A stretch of DNA of 64,000 nt. Source: Lithodes maja. Lineage: Eukaryota; Arthropoda; Malacostraca; Decapoda; Lithodidae. The translations under genes were made by a program, and so were the position numbers. This document shows, in pieces, positions 41,831 to 52,790 of this stretch. The notes below the pieces were generated by a model that saw nothing but the letters and a program-made list of their open reading frames with translations, had not been told where the DNA came from and did not search any database. Location of the stretch: the NCBI GenBank assembly GCA_037953745.1, contig JBAKBP010001399.1, positions 1 through 64,000 on the forward strand. The letters are read 5' to 3'. Positions within the stretch are counted from its first letter, which is position 1; each line of letters begins with the position of its first letter.

Positions 41831-43330
41831 GCTAGACCATATCAACCAGTACCAAATCAACCAATACGGTTAGGTTAGTACTATTATTTGATTGGTCTCG
41901 GTTGATTTGGCACAGGTTAAGAGCTACTGGTAGAAATGGTTTAACGTCGAGGCGCGTTTTTCATCGGAATTCAGTCCTGATTCTTAATTGAAATGCTGCA
42001 CGGGACGACCCAATAAACCCTGCCACGTCAGATCATCATAGGGAGGGAGTCACAGGCGGGGATCCCTGCCTATCATCACGGCCGCTATAGTTATACATTT
42101 GACCGGAATCACGAATCTATTACGATGTAGTTTTACTTACTTTCATTGCAGTAGGATAGGTTTGCTAATGCAATAACATTTAAGTAAAAAATACATTGAA
42201 ATAGAATCGCGATGCTTCGTGTACTTGATGGAAGGGCTGTGTGGAGGAGTGGCACTGGGACTGGCCCAATATCAAATTTAACAAACTACTGTATGATTAT
42301 AAGCCAGAAGACGTCGGACCAGAGAGTGTTAAGGCGCGGTATGTACTTTGCTGTGAGAGTTGGTTGTGTGCTTCCAAGGTGTTTGATGTCCTTGATCTAG
42401 GCTATTGTGGGGACTAGGCTAGGCTAAAGCTGGCAGCAGTAGTTCATTCTGATGATTCTGGATGTCCACAGGCCCACACAGGGTAAGCACGCACCTTTTG
42501 CTCTGATGGTTGGCATTTCGCAGTATCCACCCAGGCACCCACTCATTCTTCATGCCGTCTCTTCGTTTTTTGAGGTGGTGCCGTGGTGCGTGGAATAGCC
42601 TTGCATCTTTCCGAGCGTGGCCAATTATCCTGCTTACTTACCCCTTTGAGGATTGTGACACATTTTGACTATCATTGCGGCTAGGCCTATCATAAGCATT
42701 TGACGATTTTATGCAACTTACGAAGTAGCCTACAGGCTAGGCCTAGCCTATGTGGGAATTTGGAAAATATTACCGAAACTAGGCTAGGTCTGCACTAAAT
42801 TTCCTTTTTTTTTTTTTTTTTTTTTTTTTTAGCCTAGGCTAGGTCTAAGTAGTTTTCATCATTGTAGCAGTTGAAATTTGTTACAATCCCCAGAAAATAT
42901 TTTTTCCCCATTAGGCCTAGGCTATCCAAATATCTTAAAATAACTTGGATGTAGGCTAGGCCTATATCAATTTCAGAGTAGGCCTAGGCCCTATAGGCTA
43001 AAAAAAAAAAAAAAAATTGCCTTGGGATACAGGATGGGTTGAGGGGCCTCACCCCCACATGACTTATTAAAATCAGCATCTAGTTTGCGAATAAGGGGCT
43101 TAAGTTTTACTGATGTCAATAGGGAGAGTTTATTTATATTTTTTGTACAGTTCTTTTGTAGGCTATAGGCCTAGTGCACATAAAATGTATTTCCGGTAGT
43201 TGAAACAAATTTTAATATGATCTGTGCAATATCCTTATTCTATAATAGCCTTCAAATATTTTGAAAAAAATTGGTAGGCTAGTTTCGGTAACAAGTACCA
43301 GGAATTTATCAGAATATAATGAGAGGTTTA
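41831..43330. other. no gene seen
   Basis: AT-rich sequence with many CTAGGC words, a T-run at 42808-42830 and an A-run at about 43001-43016. A weak inverted repeat, CCAAATCAACC and GGTTGATTTGG, lies at about 41854 and 41920. No frame or RNA gene supported. Confidence 0.55.
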
Positions 43331-43344
43331 GCCCAAAGCCTTAG

Positions 43345-45482
43345 GCTTGCACTCACTACAAACACTCTTCTTACTGGTGGTGGAACGATGAGGTAGAACA
43401 TGCTGTGAAAGAGAAAAGGAGATGCTTCAAAGCATGGAAGAAAGGAGGCAGCAAGGAGGAATACCAGGCAGCTAAACGAACTGCCAAAAGAGTTATTTAC
43501 AATGCTAAAAATCGCATTAAGGACCAGGTCCTCGAACAAGTGTGTAACACTGACAATCCCAATGGGACCTTCAACCTAGCTAGGCGAGTTAAAAATGACA
43601 GTGACAGTAGGGATATTATAGGTGAAAAGTGTGTTAGAAACGATAATGGGAAGACAGTTAAAAATGACAATAGGGATATTATAGGTGAATAGTGTGTTAG
43701 AAACGATAATGGGAAGATTGTGTATGCAGAAAATGAAATGAGAGAAGCATGGAAGGCACACTATGAACGATTGCTAAATGTAGAGTTTGAATGGGATAAG
43801 GAACAGCTTAGTATCGAAAAACCAATAGCACCAGCTGTAGTGAGCGACGCAATCAATAAAATGAAGGACGGTAAAGCTCCAGGTTGCTCCGACATTGTCG
43901 CTGAGATGATAAAAGCCTCAGGGGAGACTGGTGTAAACTTAGTCACTGAGTTGATAAACACCATTAATAAAGATGAGAAAATCCCAGAGGATTGGCTCAA
44001 AAGTGTAATAGTAAATATATACAAAGGAAAAGGGGATGCGCTAGATAGAGGAAATTATAGGGGCCTGAAAATGCTTGACCAAATCATGAAGGTCTGTGAG
44101 AGAGTCCTTGAGGGTTTGATCAGGCAAAGCATCTCAATTGATGATGTGTAGTTTGGTTTTATGCCAGGACGGGGTACAACCGATGCTATCTTCATAGTCA
44201 GGCAGATACAGGAAAGATACTTGCTAAAAGGCAGGTATCTTTACTTTGTGTTTGTAGACCTGGAGAAGGCCTTTGATAGGGTGCCTAGAGATGTTGTGCA
44301 GTGAGCTATGAGGAAACTTGGTGTGGAAGAGTGGCTGGTGCGTGTGATAATGAAGATGTATGAGGATTCGCGAAGTGCGGTGAGGGTGAAGGGTATACTG
44401 AGTGATGAGTTCGCAGTCCATGTTGGAGTCCATCAGGGTTGTGTTAAGCCCCCTCCTCTTTATTATGGTCTTGGAGGCGCTGTCTAGAGTTTTTAGAGGC
44501 AGACTCCCGTTGGAACTGTTTTATGCAGACGATTTAGTCCTAATAGCTGACAGTATGCAAGATGCTGAGGCCAAATTCAGAGAGTGGAGAGAGGGCATGG
44601 TGAGCAAGGGTTTAAGAGTCAATATTAACAAAACCAAGGTTATGCATTGTAGATTGAGACGAGGCAATGTGGAAAAGAGCGGTGCATACCCATGTGCAGT
44701 GTGTGGAAAGGGAGTGGGCGTTAACTCAATTCAATGTAGCATCTGTCGATGTTGGGTACACCATGAGAGTAAGCGCTGTAGTAGAATAAAGGGACCCCTG
44801 CCGAAGGATAAGTCAGAAATAGAGAAATTTGAGTGCGTAGTGTGCAAAGGCGGACTTGTGTTAAGGGATGATCCTGTGGCTGTGAATTTTGGAAATGAGT
44901 CTTTGGAGCTGGTGAACAAGTTTTGTTACCTAGGAGATACCATCTCTGCCGGTGGTGGGGCCGAGGCTGCCACTGTTGCTAGAATTAGGTGTGGCTGGGG
45001 GAAGTTCAGAGAACTGATGCCAATCCTGACCATGAAAAGAATGCCTCTCCCCCCTGAAGGGAAAGGTGTATGCCTCATGTGTTAGAAGTGCAATGACGTA
45101 TGCCTCAGAAACATGGGCCGTTAAAGTAAAGGATGTTAACAGCATGGAGCGTAATGAGATGGGAATGGTGAGATGGATGTGTGGGGCCAGGCTACAGGAT
45201 AGAATAACAAATGTTGAGCTGAGGAGACGTTTAGGTATAACGAGTTTTAGCAAGGTGATGTGTACAAGTAGACTGGGATGGTATGGACATGTGGAGAGAA
45301 TGGATGAACAAAATTGGGAGAAAAAATGCAGGTCTGTGATTGTGGAGGGAGCTGCACCAAGGGGTGGACCGAGGAAGACCTGGGATCGGACTATACGCGC
45401 CGATCTCAAATCCAAGAACTTGACAAGTGAAGCAGCCCTTAACAGGGTTGCCTGGAACGCCACCATTAGGAAAAGAGACTGA
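43345..45482 (+). pseudogene. RTE-type LINE reverse transcriptase with embedded PHD-like finger, copy 2
   Basis: Order: WWWNDEVEHAVKEKRRCFKA linker; KMKDGKAPGCSDIVAEMIKA; LDRGNYRGLKML; FGFMPGRGTTDAIF; VFVDLEKAFDRVPRD (first catalytic block); LFYADDLVLIADS (second); then CAVCGKGVGVNSIQCSIC, WVHHE and CVVCK, a C4HC3-like PHD-type finger between RT and thumb; FCYLGDTIS; YASETWAVK; RLGWYGHVERMDEQNW. In-frame stops occur at about 43690, 44149 and 44302 and a frame change near 44440, so the gene is dead. The finger is a known oddity of some invertebrate LINEs of this group and may bind nucleic acid or chromatin; that is inference. Confidence 0.87.
43589..43726 (+). repeat. about 68-bp tandem duplication inside the RTE fragment
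   Basis: GTTAAAAATGACAGTGACAG... to GATAATGGGAAGA is repeated immediately, with six bases (ACAGTG-like) missing from the second unit and GAAAAG changed to GAATAG, which creates a stop. It post-dates or accompanies decay of the element. Confidence 0.88.
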
Positions 45483-45554
45483 AACTGCACTTATGTGTGG
45501 AACATTCAGTCTTAAAATTTTATGTATATATGTACCGGTATGTATGTACAAACC

Positions 45555-45950
45555 TTACACAAAGCTTTTGACGGCATCAACTCAGCCAGACCACACAGAT
45601 CACTACTTGCCACACTCGACATTAGTAAAGCCTTCGATGCCATCCCCTGCCACAACCTAACAAACACAATTTACAACACAAACATGCACAACAACACAAA
45701 CATGTACAACAACACAAACATGCACAACAACACAAAAGGTGGCTGGCCAACTTCCTAGCAGGCAGATGTGCACAGTTATCTTTTGCTGGTCAGTCATCTA
45801 GCATCAGAAATTTCCCAAACGGAATCCCACAAGGATCCGTCCTGTCGCCCGCACTCTTTAATCTGTACATGCATGATATAAATACACCCAATACACCCCA
45901 AATAAACATAGCCTCCTACACAGACGACATAACACTCACATGCACACGAT
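45555..45950 (+). pseudogene. I-like LINE reverse transcriptase palm fragment
   Basis: Translation shows LLATLDISKAFDAIPCHNL (first catalytic Asp), a slippage-prone ATGCACAACAACACAA repeat (45684-45740), RWLANFLAGRCAQLSF, GIPQGSVLSPALFNLYMHDI and SYTDDITLTC (YTDD catalytic pair). Frames are broken at the small repeat. The insertion of the CR1-like LINE begins about eight residues after YTDD. Confidence 0.8.
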
Positions 45951-45959
45951 GGTAGCCCT

Positions 45960-46732
45960 TGAAGAAATTGTGAAGGAGCAGAAGGAAGAGAGAGAAAAGG
46001 AAAAGAAAGAGTTTGAAAAAATGTAGTGCAAGTTTTAAAGAAGAAAGAGATAGAGGTAAGTGTGTAGTAATCTTTGGAGATGTGGAAGAGCACCTGGCAG
46101 ATATGAAGGTAAGAAAGGAAAGGGATGTTGTGAAAGTCAAGGGGATACTGGATTACTTAGACGAGGGTTATGGATGGGTAAAAGAACTGGAGGAGGTGAG
46201 AAGGTTAGGAAAATATATGAAGGGCAAGATGAGACCACTAAGAGTGGAACTAAAGTTTAGATCAACAGCAGAAGCAGTAGCCAATGTGAGCTGGAAATTA
46301 AATTCGACAGAGCTGAATCATATAAGGGTAAAAAAGGACCTAAGTGTAGAAGAACGAGAACAGTTAAGGGTACTACAAGCTAAGGCTGATGAAGAGAATG
46401 GAAAGTTGTCTGAAGAGCAAAAGAAGATTTTTTTTTGGAGAATAAGGGAAGGGCAATTAAGGAAGTGGTACATCAGGAGCCACCAAGAACCGAAAGTAAG
46501 AGGAGTGATAGGGAAAGAGACAGAGAGACAAGTACCAAGTCAAAGCAAGGAGACGGAGCGAGAGATAATGCAGGGAGCAAGGGACCGGAGAGAGAGCCAG
46601 GATATGGTGGAGAAGGTGGAACAGAGGGAGAGAGAGGGGGTATGGGAGGTTTTGAAGGGGGGGGGGGGGGAGGAAAATAGAATTAGCAGGGGAGGTGGAG
46701 CTAGGTCAGGGAAGGGATGGAGGAGGAGGTGA
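45960..46732 (+). pseudogene. CR1-like LINE ORF1 (partial)
   Basis: A charged coiled-coil stretch (EEIVKEQKEEREKEKKEFEK) precedes a stop at 46024. The 239-residue frame from 46013 follows in another frame: VVIFGDVEEHLADMK, VEEVRRLGKY-type EEVRRLGKYM, MRPLRVELKF, EEREQLRVLQAKADEENG and WRIREGQLRKW. This is the RNA-binding ORF1 layout of CR1-like elements in invertebrates. The C-terminal Glu/Arg/Gly-rich tail contains a G-run at 46660-46671. N-terminus missing. Confidence 0.7.
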
Positions 46733-46809
46733 ACCTGGTAGGAGGCAGAGAGGGAAGAGAAACAAGGAGGTGGATTCAAATATACTGTGCTACTACACTA
46801 ATATACAGT

Positions 46810-47791
46810 AGATGGAATAAACAGTAAAAAGGTAGAGTTAGATGATATATTAAGAAAAGATCAACCACAGATAGTCTGCTTGACGGAGACAAAGCTGAAC
46901 CAGGACTTTGACAGCAACATAGTGTTTAGTGAAGGATATACTATATGGAGATATGATAGAAAGGGTAGAAGGGGAGGAGGAGTGACAGTATTAGTTAAGA
47001 ACCCTATGACAGCAAAGCACGTGGAGTTAAATAATGACAAAGGCAGAAATAATGGCAGTTGAACTCAATGATATAGAAGGAAAAAAGCTATAGACATAGC
47101 AGTAGCTTACATGCCACCAAAGACCAGAGCATGGAGGGAGTTGGAGTTTGAGGAGATGGTCGAGGATATGATTCAGTCGTTGAGAAGATTGCTTTTAAGG
47201 AAGAATCACTTGATCTTGGTAGGAGATTTCAACTGTAGTGAGGTTGATTGGGAATCGGGAGATGCAGGGCCAAATCAGAGATCTTGGGGAAGTCGGCTAG
47301 TGGAGTTGGTTACGGAAAATGTACTTGCACAACATGTGAAGGAAAATACTAGAATGAGGAGTAATAACGAACCTTCTAAACTCGATCTGATTTTTACAAA
47401 AGATCCTCACGAAATTAGTGATATAAACTATCTATGTCCTGTAGGTAAAAGTGATCACCTATTACTAAAATGGAAGTTGACCTCGAGTAATGCCAATAGA
47501 TTAGACAATAGCTATATAAATGACAGATTAAATTATAGTAAAGCTGATTATGTATCCTTGAAAAGATATTTAGAGGGAGTAGATTGGGATCTTATTTTGA
47601 AGGAACAAGACGTACAAGGTAAATATAGTAGATTCCTCGAAATTTATAGAGAAGGAACCAATCTGTTTGTCCCAAGATATAAAACTGGAAATTTTACTAA
47701 GCAGAAAGAATGGTTTAATTTGAAATGCAAAATAGCTATGGGTAGGCGTGATGCAGCTTGGGCTAGATTAAGAAGAAGGAACACAGAGTAA
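46810..47791 (+). pseudogene. CR1-like LINE ORF2: endonuclease part
   Basis: CLTETKLNQDFDSN, GYTIWRYDRKGRRGGGVTVL, then after a stop and a frame change AVAYMPPKTRAWRELEFEEM, LILVGDFNCSEVDWES and GKSDHLLLKWKL: the APE-type endonuclease motifs in order. The break at about 47058-47110 and the frame change at 47790 disable it. Confidence 0.85.
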
Positions 47792-47849
47792 TCGGAATAA
47801 ATATAAACAGGAGAGGAATAGATATGTTAACATAATTAGGCAAGTTAAA

Positions 47850-49850
47850 ATGAACTATGAGAAGAACATAGTAAATAAATGTGAAAGTGACCCTAGATTA
47901 TTTTATAAATATATAAACAGTAAGTTGAAGGTAAAGAAACAAATTACTAAATTAAGAGTTGATGCTAGGACGTATGAAAATGTATCGGACATGTGCGAGG
48001 TAATGAATAACAAATTGGGGTCAGTTTTTACTAGAGAGGAAGGTTTTGACGAACCACAGGCGGGAGTACTGGAGAGTGGTCTTAGTAAGATTGAAATAAC
48101 TAGAGATGAGCTGTTATCTGTAATGAGAGGACTTGAAGTAAGGAAAGCTATGGGGCCGGATGAAGTGTCTGCCTGGGTTTTAAAGGAGTGTGCAGAGCAA
48201 TTAGTGGAGCCAGTGAGGGACATAATTCAAGCTTCCTTAGAAAAAGGACAGGTTCCTGTTGAATGGAAAAGAGCTAATATCATTCCGATATACAAGAATG
48301 GAAACCCTGTGGACCCTTTAAACTAAAGACCAGTTTCACTTACTAGTATTGTATGCAAGATTTGTGAAAAGCTAATTAGGAAGAGATGGATGAAAATATT
48401 GGAGAGAAAGAAGATAATAACCCCAAAGCAATTTGGATTCAGAGAAGGGACATCTTGTGTTACCAGTTTGCTATGTTATTACAGTAGGGTGATAGATGTA
48501 CTCCAAGAAAGAGGCGGATGGGTGGACTGCGTCTACTTAGACCTTTCCAAAGCATTCGATAAGGTACCACATAAGAGATTGTTATCTAAGCTTGAGACGC
48601 TAGGATGTGTCAGGGGGAGTTTGCTGAAATGGATGGAGAGCTATTTAACAGATAGGGAAATGAGGACCAACATTAGAGGAACTTACTCATCGTGGCGGAA
48701 AGTTGAGAGTGGTGTGCCGCAGGGATCTGTGTTGGCACCTCTCATGTTCCTTATGTACGTGATGTACGTGAATGACCTGCCGATAGGCATAAACTCCTAC
48801 ATGTCAATGTTTGCAGATGATGTAAAAATTATGAGACAAATAACAAAGAAAAGTAGTTGTGAGGAGCTGCAAGGGGATTTAGATAAAATATACGAATGGA
48901 GCACCAAGTGGAAAATGAAATTTAATATACGTAAATGCCATGTGTTAACCCTTAACTGGCGGCCCGCAACATAAGTCGAGTTAAATAAGTTTGGACTATG
49001 TGGCGGCTCACACCATAAGTCGTGTGGCAATTTCAGCACGTAATGTTGCTGAGAGAGAGAGACAAGTGGTGGCAGGAGAGTAGCGAGCGTATGACTGCTC
49101 CAGACCAACGCGGCGGGCCTACTGACATGAATCCCACCCTCCTCCACCCTCTCACACATGCTACATAGTGAAATGTATGGGGAAAGTACCGAATTACATG
49201 GTTTTTGCACTCATGTTGCGCGGTTGTTGCAAGAAAACTAGCGGTCATACAAGGATTGTTGTGGTGTCATTGGAAAGCTCTGTTTATGCCCTTTCAGGGA
49301 TAGATACTTGTTTTACGCTCTGGGTCTTATTTAGGCATGAAAATGATCACGTACACAGCCCTATTTTGGGTAAAAACACCCCGCTGGTGGCTACATATTA
49401 TATACCGCCTAGGCCGCTCTTTAGGTGTTAAATATGGGAAGAAGTGTGAATAGACCAAATTGGGAGTACAGGATGGGAGATAATATAATTAGCAAGGCCG
49501 AAAAAGAAAAGGATTTAGGGTTGATTATACAAGATAACTTGTCGCCAGAGAAACATATTAACAAGCTCTTTAGCGGAATGTATGCAATGGCAGGGAATAT
49601 GAAAGATGCTCTGAACTACTTGGATGAGACCATGGTAGCGAAAATTATAAAAAGTATGATTAGACCAAGATTGGAGTATGCAGCAGTGGTGTGGTCCCCG
49701 CATCTAAAGAAGCATATTCACAAGTTAGAAAGAATCCAGAGAGCAGTTACTAGATTGGTTCCAAGTCTCAGAGAACTGCCATATGAAGGGAGGCTAGACA
49801 AATTAAATCTACCAAGTCTAAAAGAGAGGAGAGAGAGAGGGGAGACATGA
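47850..49850 (+). pseudogene. CR1-like LINE ORF2: reverse transcriptase part, split by a miniature element
   Basis: 47850-48326: KAMGPDEVSAWVLKECAEQL and WKRANIIPIYKNG. An in-frame stop stands where NYRPVSLTS is expected (LN-stop-RPVSLTS). 48390-48944: QFGFREGTSCVTSLL, VYLDLSKAFDKVPHKRLL, ESGVPQGSVLAPLMFLMYV (with a short VMYV duplication) and MFADDVKIM. The reading frame then meets the TTAA insertion and resumes at 49432 with MGRSVNRPNWEYRMGD and KEKDLGLIIQDNLSPEKHIN. Catalytic Asp are intact but the gene is not. Confidence 0.87.
48945..49431. mobile_element. TTAA miniature element, family M2
   Basis: TTAA lies at 48945-48948 and 49428-49431. Ends are TTAACCCTTAACTGGCGGCC and, inward from the right, TTAACACCTAAAGAGCGGCC (15 of 20 identical). 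Removing the 483 bp plus one TTAA joins the LINE reading frame (KCHVL to NMGRS), which confirms the boundaries. No coding capacity. Confidence 0.92.
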
Positions 49851-50138
49851 TAATGATGTACAAATGCACCCGAGGTGCTGGAGAGGCTGGATAGGGAGGA
49901 TATATTAATTATGGATACAGGAATAACTAGAGGCCACAGCTACAAAGTAAAAAGACCTACCTGCAAGAACGATATCAGGAAGTTTAGCTTCCCCTATAGA
50001 TGTACAGTCCTCCCTCGGGTAGCGCGGCTTTGGACACTGCAGTTTTGGTCTAACGCGGGTACCCCTAGTGTGCCGAGTCAGCATCTAACACGCTTTTATT
50101 TATGTAGCGCGCTCTGTGGTCGGCTGGGGGCTCGGCCG

Positions 50139-50169
50139 TGACGTCAGACTCGGTAGACTCGTGACGTCA
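50139..50169 (+). promoter_or_regulatory. two TGACGTCA (CRE-like) palindromes
   Basis: TGACGTCA occurs at 50139-50146 and 50162-50169 as part of a 23-bp direct repeat (GTGACGTCAGACTCGG...), followed by GGCTCGGCTCGGCTCGG. This GC-rich stretch lies 80-160 bp before the transposase start, so it may be the promoter. Family knowledge: CREB/ATF proteins bind TGACGTCA. Confidence 0.6.
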
Positions 50170-50297
50170 GACTCGGCTAGGCTCGGCTCGGCTCGGCCTC
50201 CCCCACGCTTGGGTAGGCCTAGTCCTACGCCGCGTGTCTCCGTGATAACATAGTGCCCGCCCAAATCGTTTCTGTTCTAGCAAGTATCACCGCAACC

Positions 50298-52238
50298 ATG
50301 CCCCCACCACTCAAGCGCCGCAAGTTCACTTATGCAGAGAAGCTAGAGGTGGTGAAGAAGGTGGAATCTGGTACCAAGAAGGCACATATTGCCCATACTT
50401 ATGGGGTGAATGAATCGACAATACGAACAATCTTCAAGAATAGAGACAAGATACGAAAAGTTCTCAAGGGTAACCCAGGCGTAGCGAGTCAACATGCCTT
50501 TAAGGTAGCCAACCCTGTTCTCAAAACGACTGAGAAACTTGTTGGTCGTTATATTGATCGCCAAAGCAGGAGGGAGGTCCCTCTTGATGGAAAAGCTATT
50601 CGTCAGAAGGCCAAAAAACTTTATCTAGAAGTTGCTGTCAAGTTGAGCGTGCCTAACCCGCCACCATTTCAAGCGTCACACGGATGGCTCTGGTCTTTTC
50701 TTAATCGGCAGAAGGTTAAGAATGTGCGAATAACTGGAGAAGCCGCAAGTGCCAATGTTACAGCTGCCCGAGAATTTCCTGCCTACCTACGCCAGATTAT
50801 AGAAGAGGGTGGATATTCAGCTGACCAGATTTTCAACGCCGATGAGACAGGCTTTTTTTGGAAAAAAATGCCCAAACGCACCTACATCCACAGGAAGCAG
50901 AAGAGCGCCAAGGGTTTCAAAGGGGCAAAGGATAGGGTAACATTGCTCTTGACGTGCAATGCTTCAGGGTCTTGCAAGATGAAGCCCCTAGTCATCCACC
51001 GAGCTAAGAAACCTCGCCCCTACAGGAACTTAGACATGTCACGTCTCAACGTGCATTGGATGTCCAACAAGAAAGCCTGGATGTCAGCTGCCCTCAGTCT
51101 TGAGTGGTTTGATAAATATCTTGTACCTGAACTTGAACAGTTTTGTCTGCGGAAAAATCTAGCTTTTAAGATCCTGTTTTTGCTGGACAATGCACCTGGT
51201 CATTCGCCCCTGCTAGTTGACAGACACCCTTCAATAAAGGTGATGTTTATGCCACCCAACATAACCTCTCTTCTACAGCCATTAGATCAGGAGATCATCG
51301 CCTGTCTTAAAGCTGCCTATGTCACGAAGACCTTCTTAATGTTGGATTCTGCAACCGACACAAATGAAGAAATTGATCAGATGTCCGACCTGGATTCTGA
51401 GCCTGATGACCCCAATGCCGCCCCACAACAAGCCCAAGATCCAGCCCCTGAACAAGCCCAAGATCCAGCCCCTGCACAAGCCCAAGATCCCCCTGAAAAT
51501 CCAGCCACCCTTACAGTCTTCCAATTTTGGAAGCAATTCCACATAAAAATGGGAATTGACTTCATTGTCGAGAGTTGGAACTCAATCAACCAGCCCACTA
51601 TCCACCACGCATGGAGGAATATTTTGGAGGGGTTACCTGGCCACAAGCTAGACCTGCCAGGTGAGCGTCAGAGGGTAGAAGCGGCGGTTGAACAGGCAGT
51701 GGCAGCAGCTCATAACGTGGCAGGCCTGCAAGACATCAACGAGGAAGACGTCCGAGAGATGATTGTTCCACCTGAGCAGGATCCCGAGGACTTACTGCAG
51801 GAATTGGATGAGGAACTAGCGGATGAAGAAGCGCCTGCCGAAGATGGAGTTAACGATGGAGACCCTATCACCAGTGACTTACGTGAGATCGTCGAGTTGG
51901 CTGATCGCTTGGCTGACCGTATCCAGAACAAGGATCCAAATAGGGATAGGGCTCGAGCAACGTCTATGCAACTCTCAACTCTGCTGAGACACTACTCCGA
52001 GATGTTTACTGAGAGGGTCAATGCTCGCCAACAGAGAAGGATCACAGAGTTTTTCCGTGACCGCCAGGAACAGCAGGAACGGCAGCAGGGTGACGATTCG
52101 GAGGAGGAAGAAGGCCAGCTGGGTGACGATTCGGACTCCCTCCCTTCTGACGTTGACATTGACGACAACATGTCATTGTTCTCAGGGTTCGGCGATGACG
52201 ACCAGAACCTGGGAAGGCCTTCAACCTCCTCTCAGTGA
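50298..52238 (+). CDS. Tigger/pogo transposase (CENP-B-like), intact
   Basis: The open frame begins at 50253 (661 residues), but I choose the Met at 50298 (MPPPLKRRKFTYAEKL) because the family starts at the DNA-binding domain. Order (numbered from that Met): psq-type helix-turn-helix about 8-55 (YAEKLEVVKKVESG, YGVNESTIR); CENP-B helix-turn-helix about 75-140 (RQSRREVPLDGKAIRQKAKK, GWLWSFLNRQ); DDE domain about 160-345 with Asp182 (NADETG), Asp297 (LLDNAPGH) and Asp330 (LLQPLDQE), 32 residues between the last two. A Gln/Ala/Pro repeat (AQDPAPEQAQDPAP) and a long acidic C-terminus follow. No stop or frameshift is seen. It would cut and reinsert the element at TA. Confidence 0.95.
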   Translation: MPPPLKRRKFTYAEKLEVVKKVESGTKKAHIAHTYGVNESTIRTIFKNRDKIRKVLKGNPGVASQHAFKVANPVLKTTEKLVGRYIDRQSRREVPLDGKAIRQKAKKLYLEVAVKLSVPNPPPFQASHGWLWSFLNRQKVKNVRITGEAASANVTAAREFPAYLRQIIEEGGYSADQIFNADETGFFWKKMPKRTYIHRKQKSAKGFKGAKDRVTLLLTCNASGSCKMKPLVIHRAKKPRPYRNLDMSRLNVHWMSNKKAWMSAALSLEWFDKYLVPELEQFCLRKNLAFKILFLLDNAPGHSPLLVDRHPSIKVMFMPPNITSLLQPLDQEIIACLKAAYVTKTFLMLDSATDTNEEIDQMSDLDSEPDDPNAAPQQAQDPAPEQAQDPAPAQAQDPPENPATLTVFQFWKQFHIKMGIDFIVESWNSINQPTIHHAWRNILEGLPGHKLDLPGERQRVEAAVEQAVAAAHNVAGLQDINEEDVREMIVPPEQDPEDLLQELDEELADEEAPAEDGVNDGDPITSDLREIVELADRLADRIQNKDPNRDRARATSMQLSTLLRHYSEMFTERVNARQQRRITEFFRDRQEQQERQQGDDSEEEEGQLGDDSDSLPSDVDIDDNMSLFSGFGDDDQNLGRPSTSSQ

Positions 52239-52257
52239 CGCCCATCTTGGTATCGTG

Positions 52258-52345
52258 GGGGAGGGGAGGGGAGGGGAGGGGAGGGGGCAGGCGGGCGGGC
52301 GGGCAGGCGGACGGGCGGGCGGGAGAGAGAGAGAGGGAGGCGACG
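52258..52345. repeat. GGGGA / GCGGGC low-complexity run
   Basis: GGGGA pentamers, GGGCGGGC repeats and a GA run lie just after the Tigger stop codon. They generate spurious frames on both strands. Confidence 0.9.
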
Positions 52346-52629
52346 CACCACATCCACAGCACCACTCGACAAGGTAATGAACAGTAACTTACCTGTGTGT
52401 CTCATTTCATAGATATGATCTGTAAAATAGGGTTAGGTTGTCTGTTACTAATGTTTGATCCATATTTGGTAAGGTTATTGGGTGGTAAATGGTCAAAAAG
52501 GTGACTTTGGGGAAGTCGTCAGAACCAATAGAATTAATCCCATAAGTTCTTTGCTTTGTGTAGCGCGTGTTTGCGTAGCGCGGCGCGGTCCCAGTACGAT
52601 ATACCCGCGCTACCCGAGGGAGGAGTGTA

Positions 52630-52739
52630 TTGACAAATGGAATGGGCTGGAGGAGGAGGTGGTAGGGGCAAGGAACATCCATATTTTCAAGAAAAAATTG
52701 GATGAAAGTAGACTGAGAGACGGGACAACACGAGCTTAG
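52630..52739 (+). pseudogene. CR1-like LINE ORF2: C-terminal end
   Basis: IDKWNGLEEEVVGARNIHIF, then KKKLDESRLRDG to a stop at 52737-52739. This is the C-terminus of the LINE protein interrupted at 50003 by the Tigger element; the upstream piece (49875-50002) ends KFSFPYRC. Confidence 0.85.
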
Positions 52740-52790
52740 CTCAACTCCTGTAAACTACAATTAGGTAAATACAATTAGGTAAATACCAAG

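Larger units (their letters stand above)
43340..45545 (+). mobile_element. RTE-type LINE fragment, copy 2
   Basis: Plus-strand, 5'-truncated within the linker after the endonuclease, ending in an ATGT-rich tail (about 45520-45550). It matches copy 1 in the shared part. With copy 1 it forms a head-to-head pair separated by about 1.5 kb. Confidence 0.87.
50005..52627 (+). mobile_element. complete Tigger/pogo-type DNA transposon
   Basis: The terminal inverted repeats begin CAGTCCTCCCTCGGGTAGCG and CACTCCTCCCTCGGGTAGCG, flanked by the TA duplication (50003-50004 and 52628-52629). Removing the 2623-bp element plus one TA rejoins the LINE frame (FPYRC to IDKWNGLEEE). A CAGTCC-type end, TA target and the CENP-B-like transposase fit the Tigger group of the pogo superfamily. 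Both ends and the coding frame appear intact. Confidence 0.95.
45951..52790 (+). mobile_element. CR1-like LINE, 5'-truncated, carrying two DNA transposons
   Basis: It starts in the coiled-coil part of ORF1 and ends in repeated AATTAGGTAAATAC units (about 52755-52790), a CR1-type 3' tail. Interrupted by a TTAA miniature element (48945-49431) and a Tigger element (50005-52627); removing each restores continuous LINE sequence. No target-site duplication was confirmed at the outer ends. Confidence 0.85.
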
